A DNA stretch of 64,000 bases from NCBI GenBank assembly GCA_937926105.1, contig CALANS010000139.1, forward strand, positions 55,654 to 119,653, given 5' to 3'. Every line of letters begins with the position of its first letter. Positions within the stretch are counted from its first letter, which is position 1. The notes beneath the pieces were generated by a model. That model was not told the DNA's origin, searched no databases, and saw only the letters and a list, made by a program, of their open reading frames with translations. Of this stretch, positions 8,946-17,342 are shown piece by piece. The stretch comes from an uncultured Actinomycetes bacterium. GTDB lineage: Bacteria; Actinomycetota; Actinomycetes; Mycobacteriales; Nakamurellaceae. The position numbers and the translations under genes are program-made.

Positions 8946-9043
8946 TTGCACACAGGAGTTATGCACAGCGAAAGGCGGCCCGACCAAGGCTGTGACCTGC
9001 GTCAACACCCTCCGTGACGAAAGATTTCCCCACGTTGTCCACA
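8946..9043. promoter_or_regulatory. Cluster of DnaA-box-like 9-mers upstream of dnaB
   Basis: TTGTCCACA at 9035-9043 is a perfect actinobacterial DnaA box. TTATGCACA at 8959-8967 and TTGCACACA at 8946-8954 are one to two bases off consensus. They lie in the 538-base gene-free stretch (8741-9278) between the MFS promoter and dnaB. They could make dnaB expression respond to DnaA. I see no dnaA or dnaN nearby and no AT-rich unwinding region, so an origin is not supported. Confidence 0.45.
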
Positions 9044-9278
9044 GGCCAAGGGGATAGCGACCTGGGAAAACTCGGTGCTGTCAACACGGCGTGCCACCTG
9101 CAGTCAACATCGAGGCTTTGGCTGCACCGGGCTCTGGGTTCTACCGTCCGCCTGGGTCCAGTGTCGGCGGCCTGCCGGGTGCTGTGTCGGGCCTCGGGAG
9201 TAGGACTCGGGAGTAAGACCGAGACGTCGACAGTGGTCGGGGTAGTCGGGCAGGAGGCAGGGTAGGAGGCGGAGCGCG

Positions 9279-11099
9279 ATGGCGGTCGTGGACGACCGGT
9301 GGGGGGACGAGGCTCCGGAGCGAGCGGGCGGCTACGGCAGGCAGCCCCCGCAGGATCAGGCGGCCGAGCAGTCGGTGCTCGGCGGCATGCTGCTGAGCAA
9401 GGATGCGATCGCCGATGTCGTCGAGTCGCTGCGCTCCCCGGACTTCTACAAGCCCGCGCACTCCCTGATCTACGACGCGATCCTGGACCTGTATGCCCGC
9501 GGCGACCCGGCGGACCCGATCACCGTCGCCGCGGAGCTGGATCGGGCCGGCACGCTGACCCGGGTGGGCGGCGCGGTGTACCTGCACACCCTGGTGGCCA
9601 TGGTGCCGACCGCCGCCAACGCGGGTTACTACGCGCAGATCGTCGCGGAGAAGGCGATCCTGCGGCGGCTGGTGGACGCCGGAACCAGGATCGTCCGGCT
9701 GGGATACGGCGCCGGTGACGGGCAGCCCGGCAGCGGCGAGGTCGACGAGATCGTGGACCGGGCCGAGCGGGAGATCTACGAGGTCACCGAGCGGCGCACC
9801 AGCGAGGACTATGTCGTCCTGGAAGAGCTGCTGCAGCCCACCATGGACGAGATCGACGCCATCGCCAGCAACGGGGGGCTCTCGTCCGGGGTGCCCACCG
9901 GGTTTATCAACCTGGACGAGCTGACCAACGGCCTGCATCCCGGGCAGATGATCATCGTCGCGGCCAGGCCCGGGGTCGGCAAGGCGCTCGCACTGGACAC
10001 TCCGCTGCCCACCCCGGCCGGGTGGACGACCATGGGTGACGTCGTCGTCGGGGACGAACTGCTGGGGGCGGATGGGCATCCCGTTCGGGTCGTCGCGGCC
10101 ACCGAGGTGATGCAGGGCAGGCCGTGCTACCAGGTGGAGTTTTCCGACGGTGAGGTCATCGTCGCCGATGCGCAGCATCAGTGGATCGTGCGGTGGGCGG
10201 GCGGTGACGAGGATCTGTGCTGGACCACGGAGCGGATTGCCGGCGCGCTGGGTAACGAGTCCGCCGCGCTGGTCGTGCCCGAGCGACGAGCGGGTCAGTA
10301 CGAGCGCAAACTTGTTGACGTGCGCCCGATCGCGTCCGTCCCGGTGCGATGCGTCCAGGTGGACGATCCGGAACACCTGTATCTGGCCGGGCGCTCGATG
10401 ATCCCCACGCACAATTCCACGCTGGCGTTGGACTGGGCGCGCAGCGCATCGGTCAAGCACCACATGGCCAGCGTCATCTTCTCGCTGGAGATGAGCCGCA
10501 CCGAGATCACCATGCGGCTGCTGTCGGCCGAGGCGGAGATCAAGCTGGCGGCGATGCGCAGTGGACGGATGGGTGATCTGGAGTGGCGGAAGATCGTTCG
10601 CCGGATGGGCGAGATCTCCGATGCGCCGCTGTTTATCGACGACAGCCCGAACATGACGATGATGGAGATCCGCGCCAAGGCCCGGCGGCTCAAGCAGCGG
10701 CACGACCTGAAGCTGATCGTGGTGGACTATCTGCAGCTGATGACTTCGTCCAAGCGGGTCGAGTCCCGCCAGCAGGAGGTCAGCGAGATCTCCCGGCAGA
10801 TGAAGCTACTGGCCAAGGAGCTCGAGGTGCCGGTGGTGGCGATCTCGCAGCTCAACCGCGGCCCGGAACAGCGCACCGATAAGCGCCCGATGCTGGCGGA
10901 CCTGCGCGAGTCTGGGTCGCTGGAGCAGGACGCCGACATGGTGATCCTGGTACACCGGCCGGACGCCTGGGAGGCCGACGACCCGCGGGCCGGCGAGGCG
11001 GACCTGATCGTGGCCAAGCACCGCAACGGGCCGACCGCCACCGTGACGGTCGCGCACCAGCTGCACTACTCCCGGTTCAAGGACCTGGCGGCCATGTGA
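9279..11099 (+). CDS. dnaB: Replicative DNA helicase DnaB, interrupted by an intein
   Basis: Hexameric replicative helicase that unwinds DNA ahead of the fork. The 606-residue precursor has the N-terminal primase-interacting domain (QDQAAEQSVLGGMLLSKDAI), a linker, and the RecA-like domain. The Walker A motif is split: ARPGVGK ends at residue 235, a 144-residue intein follows, and STLALDW resumes the exein, restoring GVGKST and a 462-residue helicase of normal size. Walker B is in 'LIVVDYLQLM', and 'AISQLNRGPEQRTDKRP' and 'LRESGSLEQDADMV' are typical. The start ATG has AGGAGG upstream. The usual neighbours rpsF, ssb, rpsR and rplI are not adjacent. Confidence 0.97.
   Translation: MAVVDDRWGDEAPERAGGYGRQPPQDQAAEQSVLGGMLLSKDAIADVVESLRSPDFYKPAHSLIYDAILDLYARGDPADPITVAAELDRAGTLTRVGGAVYLHTLVAMVPTAANAGYYAQIVAEKAILRRLVDAGTRIVRLGYGAGDGQPGSGEVDEIVDRAEREIYEVTERRTSEDYVVLEELLQPTMDEIDAIASNGGLSSGVPTGFINLDELTNGLHPGQMIIVAARPGVGKALALDTPLPTPAGWTTMGDVVVGDELLGADGHPVRVVAATEVMQGRPCYQVEFSDGEVIVADAQHQWIVRWAGGDEDLCWTTERIAGALGNESAALVVPERRAGQYERKLVDVRPIASVPVRCVQVDDPEHLYLAGRSMIPTHNSTLALDWARSASVKHHMASVIFSLEMSRTEITMRLLSAEAEIKLAAMRSGRMGDLEWRKIVRRMGEISDAPLFIDDSPNMTMMEIRAKARRLKQRHDLKLIVVDYLQLMTSSKRVESRQQEVSEISRQMKLLAKELEVPVVAISQLNRGPEQRTDKRPMLADLRESGSLEQDADMVILVHRPDAWEADDPRAGEADLIVAKHRNGPTATVTVAHQLHYSRFKDLAAM
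9984..10415 (+). other. DnaB mini-intein, probable class 3 (WCT)
   Basis: Residues 236-379 of the precursor begin ALALDTPLPTPAGW and end SMIPTHN, directly followed by the +1 serine of the extein. Position 1 is alanine, not cysteine or serine, so a classical first acyl shift is impossible. Instead a tryptophan follows the block B histidine (QHQWIV), a cysteine occurs at block F (VRCVQVDDPEH) and a threonine precedes the terminal His-Asn (PTHN): the W-C-T triad of class 3 inteins. At 144 residues there is no room for a homing endonuclease. Boundaries are clear because removal restores an intact P-loop. Confidence 0.9.
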
Positions 11100-11103
11100 T
11101 GCA

Positions 11104-11159
11104 CCGCGGCTGACCTGCCGCGGGCTTGTCTGCACGGCAAGCAGCGCCCCGGTGGGGCG
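11104..11159. terminator. Hairpin cluster between dnaB and the convergent small gene
   Basis: Three GC-rich stems lie in the 62-base gap: CCGCGGC/GCCGCGG (11104-11123), GCTTG/CAAGC (about 11124-11142) and CGCCCC/GGGGCG (about 11145-11159). There is no T-tract. They are placed where a bidirectional terminator is expected. Confidence 0.4.
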
Positions 11160-11161
11160 GG

Positions 11162-11407
11162 TCAGCGATCCGGACGGAATGCCGGCAACGCCGCCGCGGA
11201 CAACAGGGCGACGATGATCACGGCGCCGATGAGGGTCAACGGCCAGAGGAACGTGCTGGAATGCAGCACGGTGGTCAGCACGATCGTCAAGATGATCGCC
11301 GAGGCCAACACCGCGATCACCCCGACCAGATAGATGATCAGCACTCCGGTGTGGCGCTGATGCTGATGATCCACGGTCACTGCCGATGTCGCGTTCTGTA
11401 CTGGCAT
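11162..11407 (-). CDS. Small two-helix membrane protein
   Basis: Protein of 81 residues with a short polar N-terminus and two hydrophobic segments, 'GVLIIYLVGVIAVLASAIIL' and 'FLWPLTLIGAVIIVALLSA', ending in a few basic residues. The minus-strand start ATG is preceded by AGGGAG at good spacing, which supports it as a real gene despite its size. No family or function recognised. Confidence 0.6.
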   Translation of the reverse strand: MPVQNATSAVTVDHQHQRHTGVLIIYLVGVIAVLASAIILTIVLTTVLHSSTFLWPLTLIGAVIIVALLSAAALPAFRPDR

Positions 11408-11489
11408 TGCTGCGCTCCCTGCCGGGCCACTCCCGATGGCCGCAGTCTAGCGCGGCGGGACACGGCCGTCCGGGAGCGGAATAATCCCG

Positions 11490-12491
11490 GTGGTGGATGC
11501 CGCACCCGGACCGAGCGAGGATCGGGCGCGGGCGTTCGTGGCCGCCCGGTGGGGTGCGGACGCTGCCGACTCGCTGATGCCCGCCGGCGCGGGAGAGTGG
11601 TCGCGCGCCTTCGCGTTCCGGCTGGCGATGCCCGGAGAACCGGTACGGGAGACGGTGATCCGGTTCGGTCGGTACCGCACCGACTTCGTCAAGGACCGGA
11701 TCGTCGGAAACCTGGTGCGCGGTCCGGGTGCGCCGCCGGGGATTCCGGTCCCACGGGTGTGGGAGATCGGCGACACACCATGGGGACACTTCGTCATTGC
11801 CGAGCGGGCGGCTGGTGGCTACCTGGACGAGCTGGACGGCGCCGGGATGGCTGCGGCGCTTCCCGCGCTGCTGGGCGCGATGGATGCGGTGGCCGACCTG
11901 ACGCCGGCCGGTCCGGGGTACGGATTGTGGGACGCCGACGGCGTCGCGCCGCATCGCACCTGGCGCGCAGCGCTGCTGGCCGTCGCCGATGAGCACCCAC
12001 GTACCGCCGGCTGGCGCGAATTGCTGGCCTCTCGGCCCGGCCCCGCGCGAGTGTTCCGGCGCGGGATGCATGCGTTGGACGAGGCCCTAGAGCGCATCCA
12101 GCGCGACTGGGGCGACCCAGTGCCGCGCCGCATCGTGCACGCAGACCTGCTGAACCGCAACGTGCTGGTCGATACCGGTGGCGCCGTCACCGCCGTGCTC
12201 GACTGGGGGAACGCGCTGTACGGCGACTTTGCCTACGACCTGGCTTGGCTGCAGTTCTGGTGGCCCTGGTACCCGGCGTGGTCCACCATCGACATCCGCG
12301 GCGGGATCGAGCAGCAGCTGGATCGCGCCGGTCGCCGGCCGGCCGATCTGGACGCGCGGCTGGTGGCCTATCGGTGGCACATCGGGCTGGACAGTCTGAC
12401 CTACCAGGCCTTCACCCGCCGCTGGAACCTGCTGGACCGGGTGGCCGACCAGCTCGACGATCTGCTGCGACACCCCAGGGCAGCCGGGTGA
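11490..12491 (+). CDS. Phosphotransferase, APH/choline-kinase fold
   Basis: Kinase-like protein of 333 residues in the aminoglycoside phosphotransferase superfamily. The catalytic (Brenner) motif is H217-AD-LLNRNVLV with D219 as base, and the metal-binding motif is D238-WGNALYGDFAYDLAW. The N-lobe contains 'VIRFGRYRTDFVKDRIV' and 'HFVIAERAAGGYLDEL'. The start is one of two tandem GTG codons (11490/11493) following GGGAGCGGA. Such proteins phosphorylate small hydroxylated metabolites, and resistance is only one possibility. A stand-alone gene; the substrate cannot be inferred from context. Confidence 0.85.
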   Translation: MVDAAPGPSEDRARAFVAARWGADAADSLMPAGAGEWSRAFAFRLAMPGEPVRETVIRFGRYRTDFVKDRIVGNLVRGPGAPPGIPVPRVWEIGDTPWGHFVIAERAAGGYLDELDGAGMAAALPALLGAMDAVADLTPAGPGYGLWDADGVAPHRTWRAALLAVADEHPRTAGWRELLASRPGPARVFRRGMHALDEALERIQRDWGDPVPRRIVHADLLNRNVLVDTGGAVTAVLDWGNALYGDFAYDLAWLQFWWPWYPAWSTIDIRGGIEQQLDRAGRRPADLDARLVAYRWHIGLDSLTYQAFTRRWNLLDRVADQLDDLLRHPRAAG

Positions 12492-12820
12492 TCGCGGATC
12501 GGGTCGTGCTCGCGCGGTCGGCTCGGGCCGATTTTGCGGCGGGTCGCGGTCGGATGCTCGGGATGTCGCGTCGCGGGTGGTGCGTGGTGGTTGCCCGTGC
12601 CGCTGCTGCGCACGCTGGAGCAGCGTCGGGCCCGTGCCGCTGCTGCCCACGCTGCACTGTCGGGCGCCCGTGCCGCTGCTGCGCACGCTGGAGCAGTGCC
12701 GCATCGCCCCCGCGCCGCACCTCCTGGCGGACCCCGCGTCCCGGCGACCCTCGACCGGTGGGCCGGGCAGTGGCAGGGTGGAGGCACCGGGCGACCGACC
12801 CGCCGGCGGGAGGTGTGACG
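12492..12820. repeat. Gene-free stretch with a threefold 36-37 bp direct repeat
   Basis: The 329-base gap contains three copies starting at 12594, 12631 and 12667 of a unit beginning CCCGTGCCGCTGCTGC and, in copies 1 and 3, continuing GCACGCTGGAGCAG. The unit contains internal GCAGC/GCTGC dyads. Upstream reading frames run through it but have no family resemblance, so I treat it as non-coding. Confidence 0.55.
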
Positions 12821-14245
12821 GTGACGCAGCCGAACCTGCCGGACCGTCCGCACAAGAGCGCCGGCGAGCCGCCCGAACCGTCCGCTCCCGGTCCCGCCGC
12901 CGTCCCCACCCCGAGCCCGAGCGAGCCGGTCGAGCATGGCAGCTCGAATGAGCCAGCGGGGCAGCACGGGCCGGCAGGGCCGGATGGACCGGCGGCGCAG
13001 CACGGGCCGGCACGTCCGCACGGACAGGCAGGTCAGGATGGGTCGTCACGCCAGCACGGGCCGGCGGGGCAGGATCGACCGGCGGCGCAGCACGGACCGG
13101 CCCCTCGGCACGGACCGGCGGCGCGAAGCGCGCCCGGCCCCGCTGCGTCGTCACCGTCTAGCGGCATCACGCGCCGCTCGGTCACCGCCCGACTGGTGTT
13201 CGTGCTGCCTATCGCCTGCGGCGCGCTGCTGGTCGAGGCCATCTTCGCGACCCGCGGCGAACGCGGGGACATCGTCAGCCTGCCCGCCGCCGTCGTGGCC
13301 CTGCTGCTGCTCTGGGTGGGGGTCGCCTGGGCGCTGCGCAGCTGGGTCGTCCTGCTGATGACCTTCGTTCCGGCCGTGCTGGTCACTCTGGGGGCCGCCC
13401 TGGTCACGGGCCTCGCGCCCGGCGCCGGGGGTGCCCTGCTCCTGGTCGGGCTCGGCCTGATCGGCGCCATCGTCTCGTTCCGGCTGTCCGCTCCCGAGCG
13501 GGGCTGGACCCCGGGTTGGTCGACCGGTCCGCGGACCGCCTCCGGTCCGTTCCCGGCGGTCGGGTCGTGGCCCGCCGACCCGCCGCGCGGTCGCGGCCCG
13601 GGAGGGGCCGGACCGTCCACCCGGGCGCCGCGCGGTGACGGAGGCGATCTCGACTCCTACCGCGGCGCCTTCCGGCCGTTGGATCCCCTGGGCGCACACT
13701 TCCTGCACCCCGGACCGGCCGGTCCGCCGCGCCCCGGCCACCTACCGATCGACCCGTCACCAGCGGCCGACGACTCGCCCGTCGACCGGCCCGCGCCTGC
13801 CTGGGACACCTCCGCCACCGACCGCGGCGCCCGTGACCGCCTCGTGGCGGAACTGTGCCGCCGTGGCGGAACGACCGGGCCAACGCTGGCCACCCTGGAG
13901 GAGTTCTTCACCGGCAACGGCGATCCGCGGAGCATCGCGCCGGGCCTGCGGGAGGCGGTACCCCTGGGACAGTTTCACGCGGTGCTGCGCCGGCTCCGCG
14001 AGCGCCCCAGCGTCGCGGAGGTGCTGGTGCAGATCGAGCCGCTGGAGGCGGGCCGGTATCCGGCCGGGGAGTGGCCGGTCGCCGGCAGCGTGCACGTGAT
14101 CGCCAGCCTGGATGCCGCCGAGCTGGACGCGATTGTCAAACCGCTGCAAGCGGAGTCGGTCATCGGGCCGCTGCCGGTCACGGAGCTGACTACGGGTGTG
14201 CCGGCCCCATCCGGCAGCGGTGAGTACGCGCTCTGGTGGGCGTGA
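12821..14245 (+). CDS. Unknown membrane protein with a Gly-Pro-rich N-terminus
   Basis: Hypothetical protein of 474 residues. Residues 1-110 are low complexity with repeated QHGPAG / QDGPAAQHGPA units. About four membrane helices follow (residues roughly 122-225: 'LVFVLPIACGALLVEAIFA', 'VVALLLLWVGVAWAL', 'WVVLLMTFVPAVLVTLGA', 'LLLVGLGLIGAIVSF'). A proline-rich cytoplasmic linker and a compact C-terminal domain of about 150 residues (DRLVAELCRRGGTT to the end, 'SGEYALWWA') complete it. The GTG start at 12821 is seven bases after GGGAGG; an upstream extension to 12245 would overlap the kinase gene and is rejected. No function assigned. Confidence 0.75.
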   Translation: MTQPNLPDRPHKSAGEPPEPSAPGPAAVPTPSPSEPVEHGSSNEPAGQHGPAGPDGPAAQHGPARPHGQAGQDGSSRQHGPAGQDRPAAQHGPAPRHGPAARSAPGPAASSPSSGITRRSVTARLVFVLPIACGALLVEAIFATRGERGDIVSLPAAVVALLLLWVGVAWALRSWVVLLMTFVPAVLVTLGAALVTGLAPGAGGALLLVGLGLIGAIVSFRLSAPERGWTPGWSTGPRTASGPFPAVGSWPADPPRGRGPGGAGPSTRAPRGDGGDLDSYRGAFRPLDPLGAHFLHPGPAGPPRPGHLPIDPSPAADDSPVDRPAPAWDTSATDRGARDRLVAELCRRGGTTGPTLATLEEFFTGNGDPRSIAPGLREAVPLGQFHAVLRRLRERPSVAEVLVQIEPLEAGRYPAGEWPVAGSVHVIASLDAAELDAIVKPLQAESVIGPLPVTELTTGVPAPSGSGEYALWWA

Positions 14246-14385
14246 CCGGCACCGTCGTCGCGCACCGGCGCGGGCGCCCCTGGGTACCGGACGCTGCGTC
14301 ACGATCGTGATCGGCCGATCGGGTCACGCCGGGCCGGGCATCCTGCGCCCAATCGGATGAAATCGGTGACAGCGGACTCACACAG

Positions 14386-14415
14386 TGGTCAAACATCGCC
14401 CGCCGACGCTAACCT
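14386..14415 (+). promoter_or_regulatory. Candidate promoter of the surface protein gene
   Basis: TGGTCA (14386-14391) and TAACCT (14410-14415) are spaced by 18 bases and lie 38 bases before the ATG at 14453. The upstream sequence holds two perfect small dyads, CACGATCGTG and ATCGGCCGAT. Confidence 0.4.
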
Positions 14416-14452
14416 CCCTGCGGGTCGGGCCATCTGTCGCGAGGGGTTATTC

Positions 14453-17257
14453 ATGCCGAACACGGGGGGCCATTTCGGCTACGCCCCAACAGTAGCGAGC
14501 GGTACCGCCAGGGGTGACTCGCTCTCCCGGCGGCTGCGCCGTCTCGGCACGGCCGCACTGGTCGTGGCCACGGGCTCCGCCATCAGCCTGCTCGCGCTGG
14601 CCGCGCCGGCAGCGGCGGCTGGACCGGTGTATGTCGGCACCGGCGGCACCGACGACGTCGGCTGCGGGACCAGCGCCGACGAGCCCTGCGCCAGTATCGA
14701 TCACGCCCTGAGCCTCGCCGGCTCGGGCGGCACCATCATCCTGGCGCCCGGCACCTACACCGAGCAGAACCGGATCACCAGTCCGGTCACGATCACCGGC
14801 GCCTCCGCGGACACCGTCACCGTCCAGGGAACCCCCGGTGGCACCGATCCGACCTTCCTGATCGGCAGCGAGGGCACCATCGACGTCACCCTGCAGAACA
14901 TGACGATCGTGGCCGGACCCGTCGCCGACGCCGCCGTCGCGGCGGACTTCGCCAGCAACGTCACGCTGAACTCCGTCACCGTCTCGGCCGATCCCGCCAG
15001 CGCCGAGGCAGCCGGCCTGTCCGTCGACGGTGCCTCCACGGCCACCGTCACCGACAGCAGCCTGTCCGGCCTGAATCTCGGGGTGCGTGTGGCCGGTGAC
15101 GGCACTGCCACCGTCACCGGGAGCACCATCTCCGGCAACTGGATCGGCGTCCAGGCGATCGATGGCGGCACCGTCAGCGTCGGCGGATCCACCGTGGACG
15201 GCAACGCCATGTACGGAGCCCTGGTGGGCACTGACCCGTCCGACCTGGTCGGCGACTCCGGCCTGCAGGAGCCGGATCCGGAAACCGACGGGACCCTGCA
15301 TGCCACGTCGAGTTCGTTCTCCGGCAACCGGTCCGCCGACGACTCCAGCGCGGGTATCGGCGTCGTGGTGGGGAACGGCACCGCGGACCTGACCGACTGC
15401 ACCCTCTCGGCCAACGCTGCGGTGGGGCTGGTCGCAACCGCCGGCACCGCCACGGTCGACGGCGGGAGGGTGTCGGGCAATGGCGAGGCCGGGCTTGCCA
15501 CCTCCGGGTATGCGCGGGGCGCCGTCACCGTCACCGGCACCACCATCGCCGGGAACGCTACCGAGCCGGAGACCTTCGCCGGAGGAATCGTGCTGGTGGG
15601 CGGATCCGTCCAGGCCAGCGGCGTGACGATCGAGGGCGGCGGCATGGGCGTGATGGCGCTCGATGGGACGCTGACCCTGACCGACAGCGCGGTGCGGGAT
15701 AACAACGCGGCGGACGGCTCCGGGACCGGATTCGGCGGCGCAGGCGTCATGGCATTGGCCTTGGGCGGCCTGCTGGGCGGCGAGGCGCCCCTGTCGCCGC
15801 AGGGGGTGTCCATCGACGTGTCCCACAGCGAGATCTCCGGCAACGGCATCGGGATGATTCTGATCGGCGACGTCGGCACGCGCGTCTCGCACAGCACCAT
15901 TGCCGACAACGCCGGCGTCGGGGTGCTGACCTTCGGGCCGGAGATCACGCAGGCTGTGTCGATGGCGCCGAGCGTGGCCCGGAATGCGCCGCTGGACGCC
16001 ATGACCAGAGCGCTCGCCGGGGCGGCATCCGGCGGTCACGGCCGGGTGCTGGGCCTGCCCGCGTCGGTGGCGGTACCGGCCGATGGGCCCCTGGCTGGCG
16101 CCGATGCCGCCGGCACGCCGGTGGCTGCCACCGACACCCCCACGGTCGTCACCGACACCCCCGGCGGCGCTCTGCTGCTGCTCGACAGCACGGTGGCCGG
16201 CAATCTCGGTATTCCGTTGGGGGACGACGGCGAGCCGATCAGCGGGATCGCCGCCGGCCCCGGATCGACCGTGCTGCTGGGCGGATCGGTCATCGCTGGC
16301 CCGGCGGGCGCTGTGGCCTGCTATGCGCTTCCGACGGATCCGGGTACGGCGACGAGCAGCATCGCCGACGGCGGCTACAACGTCGACTCCGACGGCAGCT
16401 GCGGACTGGATGCCGACACCAGCCGCCCGGGAGTTGAGCCCAAGCTGGGTGATCTCGCCGAGAACGCCGGGCCGTCCGGCGACCCGGACTCACCGACCTT
16501 GCGCACCATGCTGCCGGCCATGGACAGCCCGGCGCTGGACCTGGTGCCGGTGGGCGCCACGGTCACCGTGCCGGACACCATGGGCCTCGACCCGATGGCG
16601 CTGTGCGACCGAGGGGCGACCGACCAGGTTGGCACCGCCCGTCCGCAGGGCAAGGCGTGCGATGCGGGCGCCGCCGAGCGAGTCATCCCCCCACTGACCG
16701 TCACCACCACCTCGCTGCCCGGGGGCATGGTCGGAGTGCAGTATCCGACCACCACCCTGCACGCGACCGGCTGGTACGGCGGACCGTACTTCTGGGAGAT
16801 CACCGACGGCACGCTGCCGCGCGGGCTGACACTGGACCAACGCACGGGCACCCTCTCCGGCATCCCCCGGGCATCTGGCACGTTCACCTTCACGGTGCGG
16901 GCCTCCATGCCGGGCGACCCGGACACGGCGACACTGTCGATCGTTATTGCGGCGGCGCCGGTGACGACGAGCACCAGTACCGGGACGATGACGACGGTGA
17001 CGAACACCCAAACCACGACCGCGATCACCACGCAGACCGCGACGGTGACGAGCACGGCGGCGCCGTCCACCACGTCGGGGCCCGGCTCGTCCACCACGTC
17101 ACCGCCCGGTACCACGACGATCTCTCCGACCAGCAGCGGGCCGGAGCTGGCGAACACCGGCGTGGACACCCGCCCCGGCCTGGTGGTGGGTGGCGTGGCG
17201 TTGCTGCTCGGGCTCGGGCTGACGCTGCTCGGCCGACGCCGTCGGGGCACCCACTGA
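14453..17257 (+). CDS. Cell-wall-anchored parallel beta-helix surface protein
   Basis: Secreted protein of 934 residues. A signal peptide (RRLRRLGTAALVVATG, then a hydrophobic core ending APAAAA) is followed by a right-handed beta-helix with many 'GNGIGMILIG / TVTGSTISGNWIGVQ' coils (roughly residues 60-750). A putative Ig domain follows (LTVTTTSLPGGMVGVQYPTT to TFTFTVRAS), then a Thr/Ser-rich stalk of about 70 residues. LANTG at 899-903, a hydrophobic segment and an RRRR tail form a sortase signal of the LAxTG (class E) type. ATG 14453 is chosen because GAGGGG lies six bases upstream and the signal peptide follows. Ligand or enzymatic activity is unknown; adhesion or polysaccharide binding is possible. 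Confidence 0.88.
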   Translation: MPNTGGHFGYAPTVASGTARGDSLSRRLRRLGTAALVVATGSAISLLALAAPAAAAGPVYVGTGGTDDVGCGTSADEPCASIDHALSLAGSGGTIILAPGTYTEQNRITSPVTITGASADTVTVQGTPGGTDPTFLIGSEGTIDVTLQNMTIVAGPVADAAVAADFASNVTLNSVTVSADPASAEAAGLSVDGASTATVTDSSLSGLNLGVRVAGDGTATVTGSTISGNWIGVQAIDGGTVSVGGSTVDGNAMYGALVGTDPSDLVGDSGLQEPDPETDGTLHATSSSFSGNRSADDSSAGIGVVVGNGTADLTDCTLSANAAVGLVATAGTATVDGGRVSGNGEAGLATSGYARGAVTVTGTTIAGNATEPETFAGGIVLVGGSVQASGVTIEGGGMGVMALDGTLTLTDSAVRDNNAADGSGTGFGGAGVMALALGGLLGGEAPLSPQGVSIDVSHSEISGNGIGMILIGDVGTRVSHSTIADNAGVGVLTFGPEITQAVSMAPSVARNAPLDAMTRALAGAASGGHGRVLGLPASVAVPADGPLAGADAAGTPVAATDTPTVVTDTPGGALLLLDSTVAGNLGIPLGDDGEPISGIAAGPGSTVLLGGSVIAGPAGAVACYALPTDPGTATSSIADGGYNVDSDGSCGLDADTSRPGVEPKLGDLAENAGPSGDPDSPTLRTMLPAMDSPALDLVPVGATVTVPDTMGLDPMALCDRGATDQVGTARPQGKACDAGAAERVIPPLTVTTTSLPGGMVGVQYPTTTLHATGWYGGPYFWEITDGTLPRGLTLDQRTGTLSGIPRASGTFTFTVRASMPGDPDTATLSIVIAAAPVTTSTSTGTMTTVTNTQTTTAITTQTATVTSTAAPSTTSGPGSSTTSPPGTTTISPTSSGPELANTGVDTRPGLVVGGVALLLGLGLTLLGRRRRGTH

Positions 17258-17262
17258 TCGCG

Positions 17263-17314
17263 CGGGTCGTGCGTCCCACACGGCGCCGGAGCGCTGTCGG
17301 GGACGCACGACCCG
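17263..17314. repeat. Palindromic repeat, family P copy A (perfect 15-bp arms)
   Basis: CGGGTCGTGCGTCCC and its exact reverse complement flank a 22-base loop containing GCCGGAGCGC. The 52-base element begins five bases after the surface-protein stop and could act as its terminator. It has the same length, arm ends and loop core as the element at 21304-21355 read on the opposite strand. Confidence 0.75.
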
Positions 17315-17330
17315 GGCCGGCGAGGTGCGG

Positions 17331-17336
17331 CACACT
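17331..17336 (+). promoter_or_regulatory. -10 hexamer of a leaderless promoter (SIMPL gene)
   Basis: CACACT lies six bases before ATG 17343 with no ribosome-binding sequence between. Confidence 0.4.
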
Positions 17337-17342
17337 GGGCTG

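Noticed and set aside
8946..9043. Chromosomal origin of replication
   Set aside because: Only one perfect and two weak DnaA boxes, no AT-rich unwinding region, and no dnaA, dnaN or recF nearby.
12594..12702. CRISPR array
   Set aside because: Three degenerate GC-rich copies without unique spacers of regular length and without cas genes. The same applies to the repeats at 50557-50716 and 43946-44020.
12245..12820. N-terminal extension of the membrane protein gene that ends at 14245
   Set aside because: It would overlap the phosphotransferase gene for 247 bases, has Cys/Arg/Ala-rich repeat composition, and a good ribosome-binding site supports GTG 12821.
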